DNA of 33,720 bases from Candidatus Desulfatibia profunda (GTDB lineage Bacteria > Desulfobacterota > Desulfobacteria > Desulfobacterales > UBA11574), in assembly GCA_014382665.1 (NCBI GenBank), contig JACNJH010000104.1, positions 1 through 33,720 on the forward strand. Direction: 5' to 3'. Position 1 is the first letter of the stretch. Each line of letters begins with the position of its first letter. The notes beneath the pieces are model-generated. The model did no database searches. It was not told the origin of the DNA and saw only the letters and a list, made by a program, of their open reading frames with translations. The position numbers and the translations under genes were made by a program. Positions 1-8,535 of the stretch are shown piece after piece.

Positions 1-1
1 A

Positions 2-2782
2 AAGGGAATTAACCTTGAAACACTGTTCAAAAATTCCAGCGCATTGACCGGAATCATCAACGGTGACCTCAATCTTGAGGGCCGGGGCATTTCTTTACCG
101 ACCCTTGCGGCCCGAGCCGACCTGAACATCCAGGCCGAAAAGCTTTCGGCAGGATCCGCAATCCGCCCCGCAACCTTGCAATTAAAAACCCAGGCACGAC
201 TTGAAAAGGGTATCGCCGAATTGAACGCCTTCAGGGCAATTGCAGGCGATATCCAGCTTACAGCCGGCGGACGTTACGATCTTTTTTCAGATCAAATCGC
301 CGCAACCCTGAGCCTGGATGCTCCGGATCTTTCCCCAGGCCTTGCCGCTATAGGTCTTCGCAACGGCCGGGGCAAGCTTGAAATCAACGCCGAGATCACC
401 GGTCCGCTGAGGCAACCGGTTTGCAACGTTCTTGTCAACGGCACCGGCCTTGGGTTTCAGGATATTACCATCGGAAATCTGATTGTAAAGGCCGACCTGG
501 ATCCATCCGGCAGATTGAATGTTTCAGAGCTTTCTTTAAGAAACCGCAAATCCATGCTCAGTGCCTCGGGCAATCTGCAACTGTTCGAGCATGACAGCTA
601 CCGACCGCTCAAAGCCCCCTTACTTCGGGCCGATTTAAAAGCGGACACCCTTTTTCTGGAAGATTTTGTAGACACCCTCAAAGGGAGCCTATCCCTCGCC
701 GCCCAACTGAACGGCGAATGGACGCAACCCCGGGGGAAGGTGCAAATCAAAGGAGAACAACTGGATCTGGTGGTTCAAAAACTGGAGCACGTCAGCCTGT
801 CGGCGGTACTGGATGGAGAAAAGGCCCACATCAACGCCCTGAAAATCGATTTGGTCCCTGATGAATCGATCACGGGATCCGGCTGGATTTCCCGCCAAAA
901 ATCATTTGAATTTGAGCTGGCATCGCCGGGGATCGCCCTGGAACACATTGACAAAATCCGGCAGCAGAATATCGCCCAGGGGAAAATTGTGTTTGACTTC
1001 TCGGGTGCGGGCGACCTCGCCAACCCTCGAATTAATGGAAATATCGCCTTGCAAAATCTGCGGATCAGCGGCAAAGCCATCAAGGACACCACCTTGCGGC
1101 TCGACCTTCACGACCAGTTGGCCCGGATTACCGGCCGGCTCAATTTCGATCTTGACGGTCGGTATCACCTTCAGAAAAAAGATTTTTCGGCCTCCCTGCT
1201 TTTTGATCAAACCGAGCTTGCACCCTATTTCAAGCTCGCCGACCGGGAAGATCTGAGCGGAACACTGACCGGTAAAGTTCAAGTCTCGGGCAACACCAAC
1301 GCCATCGGCCAAATCCGGGGAATAACGGATGTTTCGAACGTTGAGGTTTTTCTTAAAGGCCAAAAACTTTTGCAGGCCAAGAGTTTCAAGGTGCTGATGG
1401 CAAATGAAGAGATCTTTATCCCCGATTTGGATCTGGCTTTGGCCGCTAAAGGCCGGCTCGAAATCAAGGGCAAGGGCAAACTCAAAGGTCCCCTGGCCCT
1501 GGAAGCGACGGGCAATATACCGCTGGAGGTTCTGAATATATTTGTTGAAGACATTTTTGATAATACCGGAAACATTCTCCTTTCCGCCCGCTTGGAGGGA
1601 ACCCTTGACGAACCCCAAATCCAGGCCGATGTTTATCTTGAAAAGATCGGATTCACCTTACCCGCTGTGTTTCATAAACTGCAAGGCATCAACGGCCGCA
1701 TCGCAATGACACCCCGAACAATCACTGTAGCCGGCCTCCAGGGACGATTGGATGCCGGCCGCTTTGACCTGTCCGGTCACATCGATATTCAATCCATGCA
1801 ACCGCTTCATTGGGATTTGGCGCTGAAGGTTACAGAACTGCCCGTTGCCATTCCGGATACCCTCGATATGCTGCTCAACGCCGATTTAAAGCTGCTGGGA
1901 TCGCCGTCAAAATCTACGCTTTTTGGTGAAGCGATCCTGTTGGAAGGCGTCTATTACCGCAACATTAATTTGAGTCTTCTCCAGGCGATCGATCAAAAAC
2001 AGCGCGAGCCTCTACCGGCCGGGCCAAAAAACATCCCTCTTTTTCTGAAGAATATGGATTTCAACGTTAACCTGAGCGCTCGCAAGCCGCTTCAGGTTGA
2101 CAATAATCTGGCACGGCTGGATATCATGCCGGATCTGCACCTGACCGGGACTCTGGATACACCGGTCATCAGCGGCCGGGCCGCGGTCGAATCCGGAACC
2201 ATTCAATACCGTAAAAATACGTTTATTATCAAAAAAGGGATTGTCGATTTTGTGAATCCTTATAAAATTGAACCGCTGATCGATATCGAGAGTGAAACCC
2301 GCGTTCAAGACTGGAACATCACCCTCAAGCTTGCGGGAACGCCGGATAACCTTGGTTTTCAACTAAGGTCCGATCCGCCCGAAGCAGACGCTGATATTAT
2401 CTCCCTGCTGTTATTCCGGAAAACCACACGTAAACTCATCCAAGGCGAAGGCGGCATGACCCAATCCGCCGAGCGCCTTCTGGCCGAGATGATCGACATG
2501 ACCTGGGGCGAGGATATCAAAAAAGCCTCGGGACTCGATATTCTCGAAATAGAAACCCATCGGAGCGGCGGAAAAATCGATCCAAACCGCACCAAGGTCA
2601 CCCTGGGCAAAGAACTCTCGCGCCGGATGACCATAAAATATGCCCTGGAATCGAAAAACGGCGAGATGGTGCAGCGGGCCGTCAGTGAATATAAATTATT
2701 GGAAAACATTCTGGTAAACGGGTTTCAGGATAACAAAGGTATTTTTGGCGGAGAGGTAAAGTTAAGGCTGGAATTCCGCTAG
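2..2782 (+). CDS. tamB: TamB-like translocation/assembly module protein (5' end outside window)
   Basis: The reading frame is open to the left edge of the window, so this is the C-terminal 926 residues of a longer protein; the TTG at 44 is not a credible start. TamB proteins are inner-membrane-anchored, beta-helical proteins that span the periplasm and work with an Omp85 partner in outer-membrane protein or lipid transport. The visible part is a long series of alternating beta-rich repeats (AsmA/DUF490 style). The C-terminal region from about nt 1850 to the stop, with the run ending in LRLEFR, matches the TamB/DUF490 C-terminal domain. A BamA/TamA-like porin gene follows about 360 bp downstream on the same strand, the usual genetic pairing, which supports the call. 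The N-terminal membrane anchor cannot be seen. Family call is firm; the exact cargo is unknown. Confidence 0.9.
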   Translation, partial: KGINLETLFKNSSALTGIINGDLNLEGRGISLPTLAARADLNIQAEKLSAGSAIRPATLQLKTQARLEKGIAELNAFRAIAGDIQLTAGGRYDLFSDQIAATLSLDAPDLSPGLAAIGLRNGRGKLEINAEITGPLRQPVCNVLVNGTGLGFQDITIGNLIVKADLDPSGRLNVSELSLRNRKSMLSASGNLQLFEHDSYRPLKAPLLRADLKADTLFLEDFVDTLKGSLSLAAQLNGEWTQPRGKVQIKGEQLDLVVQKLEHVSLSAVLDGEKAHINALKIDLVPDESITGSGWISRQKSFEFELASPGIALEHIDKIRQQNIAQGKIVFDFSGAGDLANPRINGNIALQNLRISGKAIKDTTLRLDLHDQLARITGRLNFDLDGRYHLQKKDFSASLLFDQTELAPYFKLADREDLSGTLTGKVQVSGNTNAIGQIRGITDVSNVEVFLKGQKLLQAKSFKVLMANEEIFIPDLDLALAAKGRLEIKGKGKLKGPLALEATGNIPLEVLNIFVEDIFDNTGNILLSARLEGTLDEPQIQADVYLEKIGFTLPAVFHKLQGINGRIAMTPRTITVAGLQGRLDAGRFDLSGHIDIQSMQPLHWDLALKVTELPVAIPDTLDMLLNADLKLLGSPSKSTLFGEAILLEGVYYRNINLSLLQAIDQKQREPLPAGPKNIPLFLKNMDFNVNLSARKPLQVDNNLARLDIMPDLHLTGTLDTPVISGRAAVESGTIQYRKNTFIIKKGIVDFVNPYKIEPLIDIESETRVQDWNITLKLAGTPDNLGFQLRSDPPEADADIISLLLFRKTTRKLIQGEGGMTQSAERLLAEMIDMTWGEDIKKASGLDILEIETHRSGGKIDPNRTKVTLGKELSRRMTIKYALESKNGEMVQRAVSEYKLLENILVNGFQDNKGIFGGEVKLRLEFR

Positions 2783-2904
2783 CCCGAATATTTCATGAAA
2801 ATCCTTCAGCAAACTGAGGTTTAATTATAAAGCAAATAGACTAAGGCAAATCATAACAGTAACATCCCAGTTACACTTTGTGCCCTGATTTTTTTAAGCT
2901 GAAA

Positions 2905-3027
2905 GATTTTCACCCGTTGGGCGCTGCCTGATGCGCTCATTTGCTTCGTTATCAGGGGCTTGCAGTAGTAAACTACGGCTGTGCCCCTGAGTGCCTTGCA
3001 AATGAACGCATCAGTCGCGTGAAAATC
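2905..3027. repeat. Large nested inverted repeat between tamB and the Omp85 gene
   Basis: Outer arms GATTTTCAC (2905-2913) and GTGAAAATC (3019-3027) enclose a second pair, CTGATGCGCTCATTTGC (2928-2944) with GCAAATGAACGCATCAG (2998-3014), 16 of 17 paired. A third pair is CAGGGGC with GCCCCTG. The centre is GTAGT-aa-ACTAC near 2970. The whole can fold as one long hairpin or cruciform. It sits in the 360 bp gap between tamB (stop 2782) and the next gene (start 3143) and contains no convincing ORF. It resembles intergenic repeat families I recall from sulfate reducers; that link is from memory, not from a search. Confidence 0.75.
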
Positions 3028-3057
3028 CGGGATAGTCCGAATATTTATTATGAAAAT

Positions 3058-3088
3058 AACCACAGACTCACGCAGACGAACACAGACC
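3058..3088 (+). repeat. CACAGAC-type short intergenic repeat
   Basis: A 31-bp purine/AC-rich string built from ACAGAC and CGCAGACG units lies between the palindrome and the Omp85 gene. Strings of this kind are common intergenic repeats in environmental bacterial genomes (from memory). Its presence argues that translation does not begin at the ATG at 3050, because the first residues would then be encoded by repeat DNA. Confidence 0.4.
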
Positions 3089-3142
3089 ATTTTCTCTGCC
3101 GACTCCCGCTGGTCAGACGGGACAGGTTTGGCAGAAAAAAGA

Positions 3143-5968
3143 ATGATGTGTATGCAATTGAAGCAGATTGTTCAGGCGGGATTTTGTCTTGGGGTTTTGC
3201 TGGCTGTTTTCAGCGGCCTTACAGCATTTTCTCCGGTTCATGCCGGGGAATCCGCCGCGGCTTTATTTTCGGATAACGCTCCCATAGTTTCGGAAATTTT
3301 TTTCGAGGTTCGTGATGACTCATTCCGGCGCGAAAGCCTGACTTCGCTGGCCCGCAACCTCATCTTTATCAAAAAGGGGGATCGTTTTTCCGATGCACGC
3401 CTGCAAAACTCTCTGGAAGCCCTGAAGCTGGTGAAAACGTTCAGCCACATCCATGTGGATACCAGGCAGGAACCAGATGGGATCGTGCTTCTTTTTCGAC
3501 TGACGCCTTACCGGCTGATCAAGGATATCAGGATCCGGGGGAAATATCCGCTTTTTGAACGGGACGTGCTCAATGCCATAACCCTTTATGCCGGGGCCCC
3601 GCTGGTCCCCGAAAAACTTGAGCAACAGGAAAAATTGATTGCGGCACGCTATCAGGACGAAGGGTACATTGCGCCAAAGGTTACCGTAAAGGCCCGGCAA
3701 GATCCCGCCGACGGCAATTTCGTAGTGGATGTCAATATCGATAAAGGCGCCTTTTATATTGTCGAGAATTTGGATATCAAAGGAAATACAGCCTTTGCCG
3801 ATGCCAGGCTGCGCTGGATGATGAAAACCCGGACCGGGTCGCCCTTTGCCTGGCAATCCGGCCGCTTTTTTGAAAAAAAACTAAAAGAAGATATTCGCCG
3901 ACTCATCGATTTTTATCGCCGCCGGCAATATCCGGAAGTCGTCATCGAACCCGCGACAAAAAAAGATCCGGTAACCGGTAGCGTCTCTGTAGTTTTAACC
4001 ATCAACGAAGGCCCTTATTACAAGATTATCTTTGAAGGCAATCACGCCTTTGGAACGCACCAATTGAAAAAAGATCTGGTGCTTTTTACGGAAGGCAATC
4101 AAAACGACCTGGGGCTGAAAAAGAGCCTAAGCAAAATCAACACGCGGTATCGTAACGACGGGTTTTTACAAGCCCGGATAACCATCGAAGAAAAAAAAGA
4201 AGACCAAGACGGCCGGAACCTCCGTGTCCTGCGCCTGATCATCGCTGAAGGACCCCGCTCGATCGTCGACTCGATTCACATTGCGGCAAATAGCGCCCTC
4301 GATGAAGATAACATCAAGAAGCAAATGCTGACCCGGTTGCCGGGTTTTCTGGAAAAAGGCGCCTTTGTCCCAGAAACACTGCAAGAAGATCTGGCCGCGA
4401 TCAAGGCGCTGTATCTAAAACACGGATACATGGACACCCAAGTCCGGGCAATTGAGAATCACAATCTTGACAACCACAAGGTCGCGCTGAATCTCGACAT
4501 TACGGAAAACGTCCAAACTCTGGTCGATTCGGTCAGCATCACGGGTCTGTCCGCAATCTTAAAGAAGGAAGCCGAAGCGGCCCTGACGCTGAAAACGGGC
4601 GAGCCGTTTCGAACATACATGCTTCAAAGTGATGAAAACGCCCTGTCGGCTTTGATTTCTGAAAAAGGGTACCCGCATGTCAAGGTCCAGAGCGAAGTGA
4701 CTATCCGTCCGGACCGCTCCAAAGCCGATATCATCTACCATGTCGACCAAGGGCCTTACGTTACCATGGGACAGATCTTTTTCAGCGGGAACCTGCGAAC
4801 GCATGCAAAGATCCTTTGCAACGAAATTTCTTTAAAGCCGGGCGAGCCGTTTTCCCTGAAGCGGATGCTTGAGGCGCAACGCAACATTCGCAGCTTGGCT
4901 ATTCTGAATTCGGTTCGATTCAAAGCCGTCGGGCTTAAAGAAAAAGCCGACAACGTCGACCTAGTTGTTGATGTTGAGGAAAAAAAATCGTATTATGTTG
5001 AAAGCGGCCTTGGATATGAAAACGAAAAAGGAATGTTTACGCAGATTCGGGCCGGGGACCGCAACCTGTTCGGCGCCAACAAGGACGCCTGGACCTCGGG
5101 AGAACTCAGCCAGATTGGATACCGGGGCGATATCGGCCTGACGGAACCAAAGCTTCTGGGAACATCATTTTCGGCAACCACAGACCTTTTTGCAGAAGAA
5201 CGGGCCGAGTTTAATCAGGAGTTCGGTACGCGCAGCCTGGGGCTGACAGCGGGATTCAGCCGAAAATGGCTCAAATATTATACCACCGGAGTAAGTTTTC
5301 GTTGCGAGCAAAGAGAGCAGTTTCTAAAGGACGATAGAATATCCCAAAACCGTAGTGAATTCGATCCCAGAACCATATTCGTAACAACACCTTCTATCCG
5401 CTACGACACCAGGGATTCTTTCATCCGCCCCAGGCAGGGTATTTTTTCAGCGTTATCTGTCGATATATCCAAAGGAATCAAAAACTCCTTAGATGATTTT
5501 GCCAAATACAATGTCGATTTAAGATTTTTTATAACTCCATTTGATCGCCTGACCCTGGCCTGTATCGGCCGGGCCGGTTATCTTGATCCTTTTGGTTCGG
5601 CCGCAACGATTCCTGAGGATCAGCTGTTTTATCTGGGAGGGACCTCCGATGTGCGGGGGTATGATGAAAACATGCTGCGCTTCGATACCGGCGGAAACCC
5701 TGTGGGCGGGCGCTCCGCCGTTTCCGGGACCCTGGAAGTCAGGTTCGATTTGGGGCCCAACTATGAACTGGCCGGATTTTACGACATCGGGCGTTTGAAC
5801 AAAACGCTGAACGCAACCGGTTCAGGCGGGTTGCGTTCCTCGGTGGGTGCCGGGCTGCGTTATATCACCCCCATCGGTCCCATCGGCCTGCTTTACGGGC
5901 ACAAACTCGATCGCCGGGAAGGTGAAAGCTACGGCCAGTTCCACTTTTCAATCGGGTATACGTTTTAG
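3143..5968 (+). CDS. Omp85/BamA-like outer-membrane assembly protein with seven POTRA units
   Basis: This is an outer-membrane beta-barrel insertase of the Omp85 family, 941 residues from the ATG at 3143. That start (or the adjacent ATG at 3146) is chosen over 3050 because it opens directly into a signal peptide (about residues 1-34, ending SPVHA) and avoids translating repeat DNA. Seven consecutive POTRA-like units of about 75-85 residues can be read, several closing with a G(P/A)(Y/F)Y-type turn and starting with V..I.I.GN. They are followed by a surface-antigen barrel of about 350 residues with the conserved VRGY motif (in GTSDVRGYDEN) and a C-terminal aromatic residue. Canonical BamA has five POTRA domains and TamA three. 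The position after tamB suggests a TamA-like role, while the POTRA number points to a BamA-like or distinct subfamily. No gene symbol is assigned for that reason. An MscS gene begins 19 bp downstream. Confidence 0.9.
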   Translation: MMCMQLKQIVQAGFCLGVLLAVFSGLTAFSPVHAGESAAALFSDNAPIVSEIFFEVRDDSFRRESLTSLARNLIFIKKGDRFSDARLQNSLEALKLVKTFSHIHVDTRQEPDGIVLLFRLTPYRLIKDIRIRGKYPLFERDVLNAITLYAGAPLVPEKLEQQEKLIAARYQDEGYIAPKVTVKARQDPADGNFVVDVNIDKGAFYIVENLDIKGNTAFADARLRWMMKTRTGSPFAWQSGRFFEKKLKEDIRRLIDFYRRRQYPEVVIEPATKKDPVTGSVSVVLTINEGPYYKIIFEGNHAFGTHQLKKDLVLFTEGNQNDLGLKKSLSKINTRYRNDGFLQARITIEEKKEDQDGRNLRVLRLIIAEGPRSIVDSIHIAANSALDEDNIKKQMLTRLPGFLEKGAFVPETLQEDLAAIKALYLKHGYMDTQVRAIENHNLDNHKVALNLDITENVQTLVDSVSITGLSAILKKEAEAALTLKTGEPFRTYMLQSDENALSALISEKGYPHVKVQSEVTIRPDRSKADIIYHVDQGPYVTMGQIFFSGNLRTHAKILCNEISLKPGEPFSLKRMLEAQRNIRSLAILNSVRFKAVGLKEKADNVDLVVDVEEKKSYYVESGLGYENEKGMFTQIRAGDRNLFGANKDAWTSGELSQIGYRGDIGLTEPKLLGTSFSATTDLFAEERAEFNQEFGTRSLGLTAGFSRKWLKYYTTGVSFRCEQREQFLKDDRISQNRSEFDPRTIFVTTPSIRYDTRDSFIRPRQGIFSALSVDISKGIKNSLDDFAKYNVDLRFFITPFDRLTLACIGRAGYLDPFGSAATIPEDQLFYLGGTSDVRGYDENMLRFDTGGNPVGGRSAVSGTLEVRFDLGPNYELAGFYDIGRLNKTLNATGSGGLRSSVGAGLRYITPIGPIGLLYGHKLDRREGESYGQFHFSIGYTF

Positions 5969-5987
5969 CGTTTGTAAGGAGAAGAAC

Positions 5988-7415
5988 ATGCGTCCCTTCA
6001 TTAAGTGTGTAATGAAGATTATTTTATTTTTAAGTATTACGTTCTGGTCAATGTCACCAGGTCTTCTTTGGGCCCAAACAGGTTTGAATAAAGCCAATGG
6101 CATGGCAACCGCCCCGGCCCAAAGCGCCAAACAGGATGCCGCAACTCAAGAAACCGTTGCCAATCAATCCAATGGCAATGCCGAAAGCCCCGGCATAAAA
6201 CCCAAGGTTTTAGATCAGGCCGGTGAAAGTTTAGGAAAAAATATCGATAAATTAAGCCGCACGGCTTCATCCAAAATCGGCACATGGATCGAAGTCGAAA
6301 CTTTGGCAGGGATTACCTGGCTCAAACTGTTTTTTTGCCTGGTTTTGACCTTTGTGGTGGTCGCGGTTGAGCGGCTGCTGCGCTGGCTGGTCAATGCCGC
6401 GATTCAAAAAATACCTCCCGAAGCAGATGCTGTCTCATGGCGGCAGCATTTTCTTGAGGCCCTCTCCAGGCCGCTTTCCCTGTTTGTCTGGTCTTACGGC
6501 ATTTATGGCGCCCTATCGCCCTTGTACAGCCATTTTAAGACACCCGACGGAACCAACCTGGTATATATGGTGGCGCAAAAAGCGGCCGACGTCGGCGCAA
6601 CCATCGCCCTTTTCTGGTTTATCCTCCGCTTGGTACAAATCCTGGATGTGTACCTGAAAAAATGGGCGGCCGGTACTGAAAGCACCTTGGACGACATGCT
6701 GGTTCCGATTGTCGCCAAAACGCTGCGGCTGTTCATTATTGTGATCGGCGGCATCATTGTGGTTCAAAACCTTACCGGGCTCAAAATCGGCCCCCTGCTG
6801 GCGTCCCTGGGAATCGGCGGCCTAGCCGTGGCTCTGGCGGCCAAGGATTCCATTGCCAATTTTTTCGGAACCCTGACCATCCTGTTTGACAAACCGTTTC
6901 AGGTCGGGCAGCGGATCACCATCGATCAATACGACGGAACCGTTGAAAACGTTGGTTTCAGAAGCACCCGCATTCGGACATTGACCGGTCATCTGGTAAC
7001 CATCCCCAATGAAAAGCTGGTGAACTCCTCTCTGGAAAACATCGGGGAGCGACCTTACATTCGATGGCTCACCAACATCGGTATTACGTATGATACGCCG
7101 CCGGACAAGATCGAAAAGGCCGTGCTCATGATCCGGGAAATTCTCGACAATCACGAAGGCATGAAAGATGATTTTCCGCCAAGGGTCTATTTCAACGGCT
7201 TCAATGACTGGAGCCTGAATATCATGGTGGTTATCTGGTATCATCCGCCCAATTACTGGGACTTTCAGGCCTGGCTCCAGAAAACCTGCCTTGAAATCAT
7301 GCGCAGGTTCGAAGCCGAAAGTATCGATTTTGCGTTTCCGTCCCGCACGATCTATATGGCCAACGATGATAAACGCCAGCTCAAGATGGTGATGTTGAAA
7401 GGGCAGGAATCATAA
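5988..7415 (+). CDS. MscS-family mechanosensitive channel with signal peptide
   Basis: Predicted small-conductance mechanosensitive channel of 475 residues. The start at 5988 is favoured by a TAAGGAG ribosome site seven bases upstream and by the signal peptide it exposes (about residues 1-30, cleavage near LLWAQ). A low-complexity N/Q/A-rich periplasmic stretch (30-95) follows, then membrane helices at about 108-135, 160-180, 200-220 and 245-262. The pore-lining helix and beta domain come next (about 265-350, with GIGGLAVALAAKDSIANFFG and DKPFQVGQRI). These are standard MscS signatures; the channel releases solutes on hypo-osmotic shock. The gene follows the Omp85 gene by 19 bp and precedes corA, so all are probably co-transcribed. 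A second, different MscS protein lies at 18842-20185. Confidence 0.88.
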   Translation: MRPFIKCVMKIILFLSITFWSMSPGLLWAQTGLNKANGMATAPAQSAKQDAATQETVANQSNGNAESPGIKPKVLDQAGESLGKNIDKLSRTASSKIGTWIEVETLAGITWLKLFFCLVLTFVVVAVERLLRWLVNAAIQKIPPEADAVSWRQHFLEALSRPLSLFVWSYGIYGALSPLYSHFKTPDGTNLVYMVAQKAADVGATIALFWFILRLVQILDVYLKKWAAGTESTLDDMLVPIVAKTLRLFIIVIGGIIVVQNLTGLKIGPLLASLGIGGLAVALAAKDSIANFFGTLTILFDKPFQVGQRITIDQYDGTVENVGFRSTRIRTLTGHLVTIPNEKLVNSSLENIGERPYIRWLTNIGITYDTPPDKIEKAVLMIREILDNHEGMKDDFPPRVYFNGFNDWSLNIMVVIWYHPPNYWDFQAWLQKTCLEIMRRFEAESIDFAFPSRTIYMANDDKRQLKMVMLKGQES

Positions 7416-7451
7416 TTTGGCGTCTTGAGAAAATCCAAAAGGAATCAACGC

Positions 7452-8516
7452 ATGGAAAAATTTATAAAAAGAACCTCCAAGAAGGCGGGGGCTCCCCCGG
7501 GCACGCTGGTTCACATCGGAGAAAAGAGGGAGGAAAAAACACAAATCACCCTGATTAACTATGATGCGGAACAATTGCAGGAACGGGTCATCGACACTAT
7601 TGAAGAAGTATTTCCGCTTAAAGAGCTGCCTACCGTCACCTGGATAAACATCGACGGGCTGCATCAGATCGACATCATCGAAAAAACCGGTCGATATTTC
7701 AACATCCATCCGCTGGTTCTGGAAGATATTTTAAATACCGGGCAGAGACCCAAGGCCCAGGAATTTGAGGATTGCATCTTTGTGGTTTTAAAAATGCTCT
7801 ATTATAACGAAAATCTCGAAGAAACCAGGGGGGAGCAGTTCAGCCTGGTATTGGGAGAAAACTACCTGATATCATTTCAGGAGACGCACGGTGATGTCTT
7901 CAATACCATCAGAGATAGAATTCGTAATCCCAAAACCCGGATGCGCAAGGCCGGATGCGATTACCTGGCTTATACCCTGATCGACGCCATCGTGGATAAC
8001 TACTTTATCATCCTGGAAACCCTCGGGGAAACGATTGAAACGCTGGAAGATGAGCTTCTTGAAAATCCCGGCCGCGAAACCCTGCACACCCTGCATGAAA
8101 TGAAGCGTGAAATGATATACATGCGCAAGCAAATCTGGCCGATCCGCGAGATCATTAACACTTTGATCAAAAGTGAATCCCCTCTGATCAACGAGTCAAC
8201 CCGTGTATACTTTAAAGACATTTACGATCACACGATTCAAGTGATCGATACCATCGAATCTTACCGGGACTTCCTGGCGGGCATGCTGGATATTTATCTT
8301 TCCACCGTGAGCAACAAAATGAACGAGATCATGAAGGTACTGACAATGATTGCCACCATCTTCATCCCCATCACGTTCATCGCCGGAATTTACGGCATGA
8401 ACTTTAAATATATGCCGGAACTCGAATGGCGCTGGGGTTATTTTTTGCTCTGGGGCATCATTGCCGTCATCGTGGCGATAATGATCGTCTTTTTTAAAAA
8501 AAGGGATTGGATATAA
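7452..8516 (+). CDS. corA: CorA family magnesium/divalent cation transporter
   Basis: Predicted inner-membrane Mg2+ (or Co2+/Ni2+) channel of 354 residues. It has the soluble N-terminal alpha/beta domain, a long helical stalk and two C-terminal membrane helices. The signature GMN tripeptide is at residues 315-317 in IAGIYGMNF, between the two helices, and the C-terminus is basic (FFKKRDWI), all as expected for CorA. The ATG at 7452, with AAAGGAA before it, is preferred over an upstream TTG at 7425. It follows mscS by 36 bp and precedes glgP by 19 bp in the same direction. The family assignment is secure; ion preference is not readable from sequence. Confidence 0.93.
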   Translation: MEKFIKRTSKKAGAPPGTLVHIGEKREEKTQITLINYDAEQLQERVIDTIEEVFPLKELPTVTWINIDGLHQIDIIEKTGRYFNIHPLVLEDILNTGQRPKAQEFEDCIFVVLKMLYYNENLEETRGEQFSLVLGENYLISFQETHGDVFNTIRDRIRNPKTRMRKAGCDYLAYTLIDAIVDNYFIILETLGETIETLEDELLENPGRETLHTLHEMKREMIYMRKQIWPIREIINTLIKSESPLINESTRVYFKDIYDHTIQVIDTIESYRDFLAGMLDIYLSTVSNKMNEIMKVLTMIATIFIPITFIAGIYGMNFKYMPELEWRWGYFLLWGIIAVIVAIMIVFFKKRDWI

Positions 8517-8535
8517 TCCTTGCAGGAAGTAAAAG

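Noticed and set aside
902-1618. Long minus-strand ORF inside tamB, and other long antisense ORFs in bamA, glgP, pdxJ and nnrD
   Set aside because: Each is a shadow of a well-supported gene; none has a recognisable domain or ribosome site.
3050-3142. ATG at 3050 as start of the Omp85 protein
   Set aside because: It would put 31 residues encoded by repeat DNA before an internal signal peptide; the ATG at 3143 opens straight into the signal peptide.
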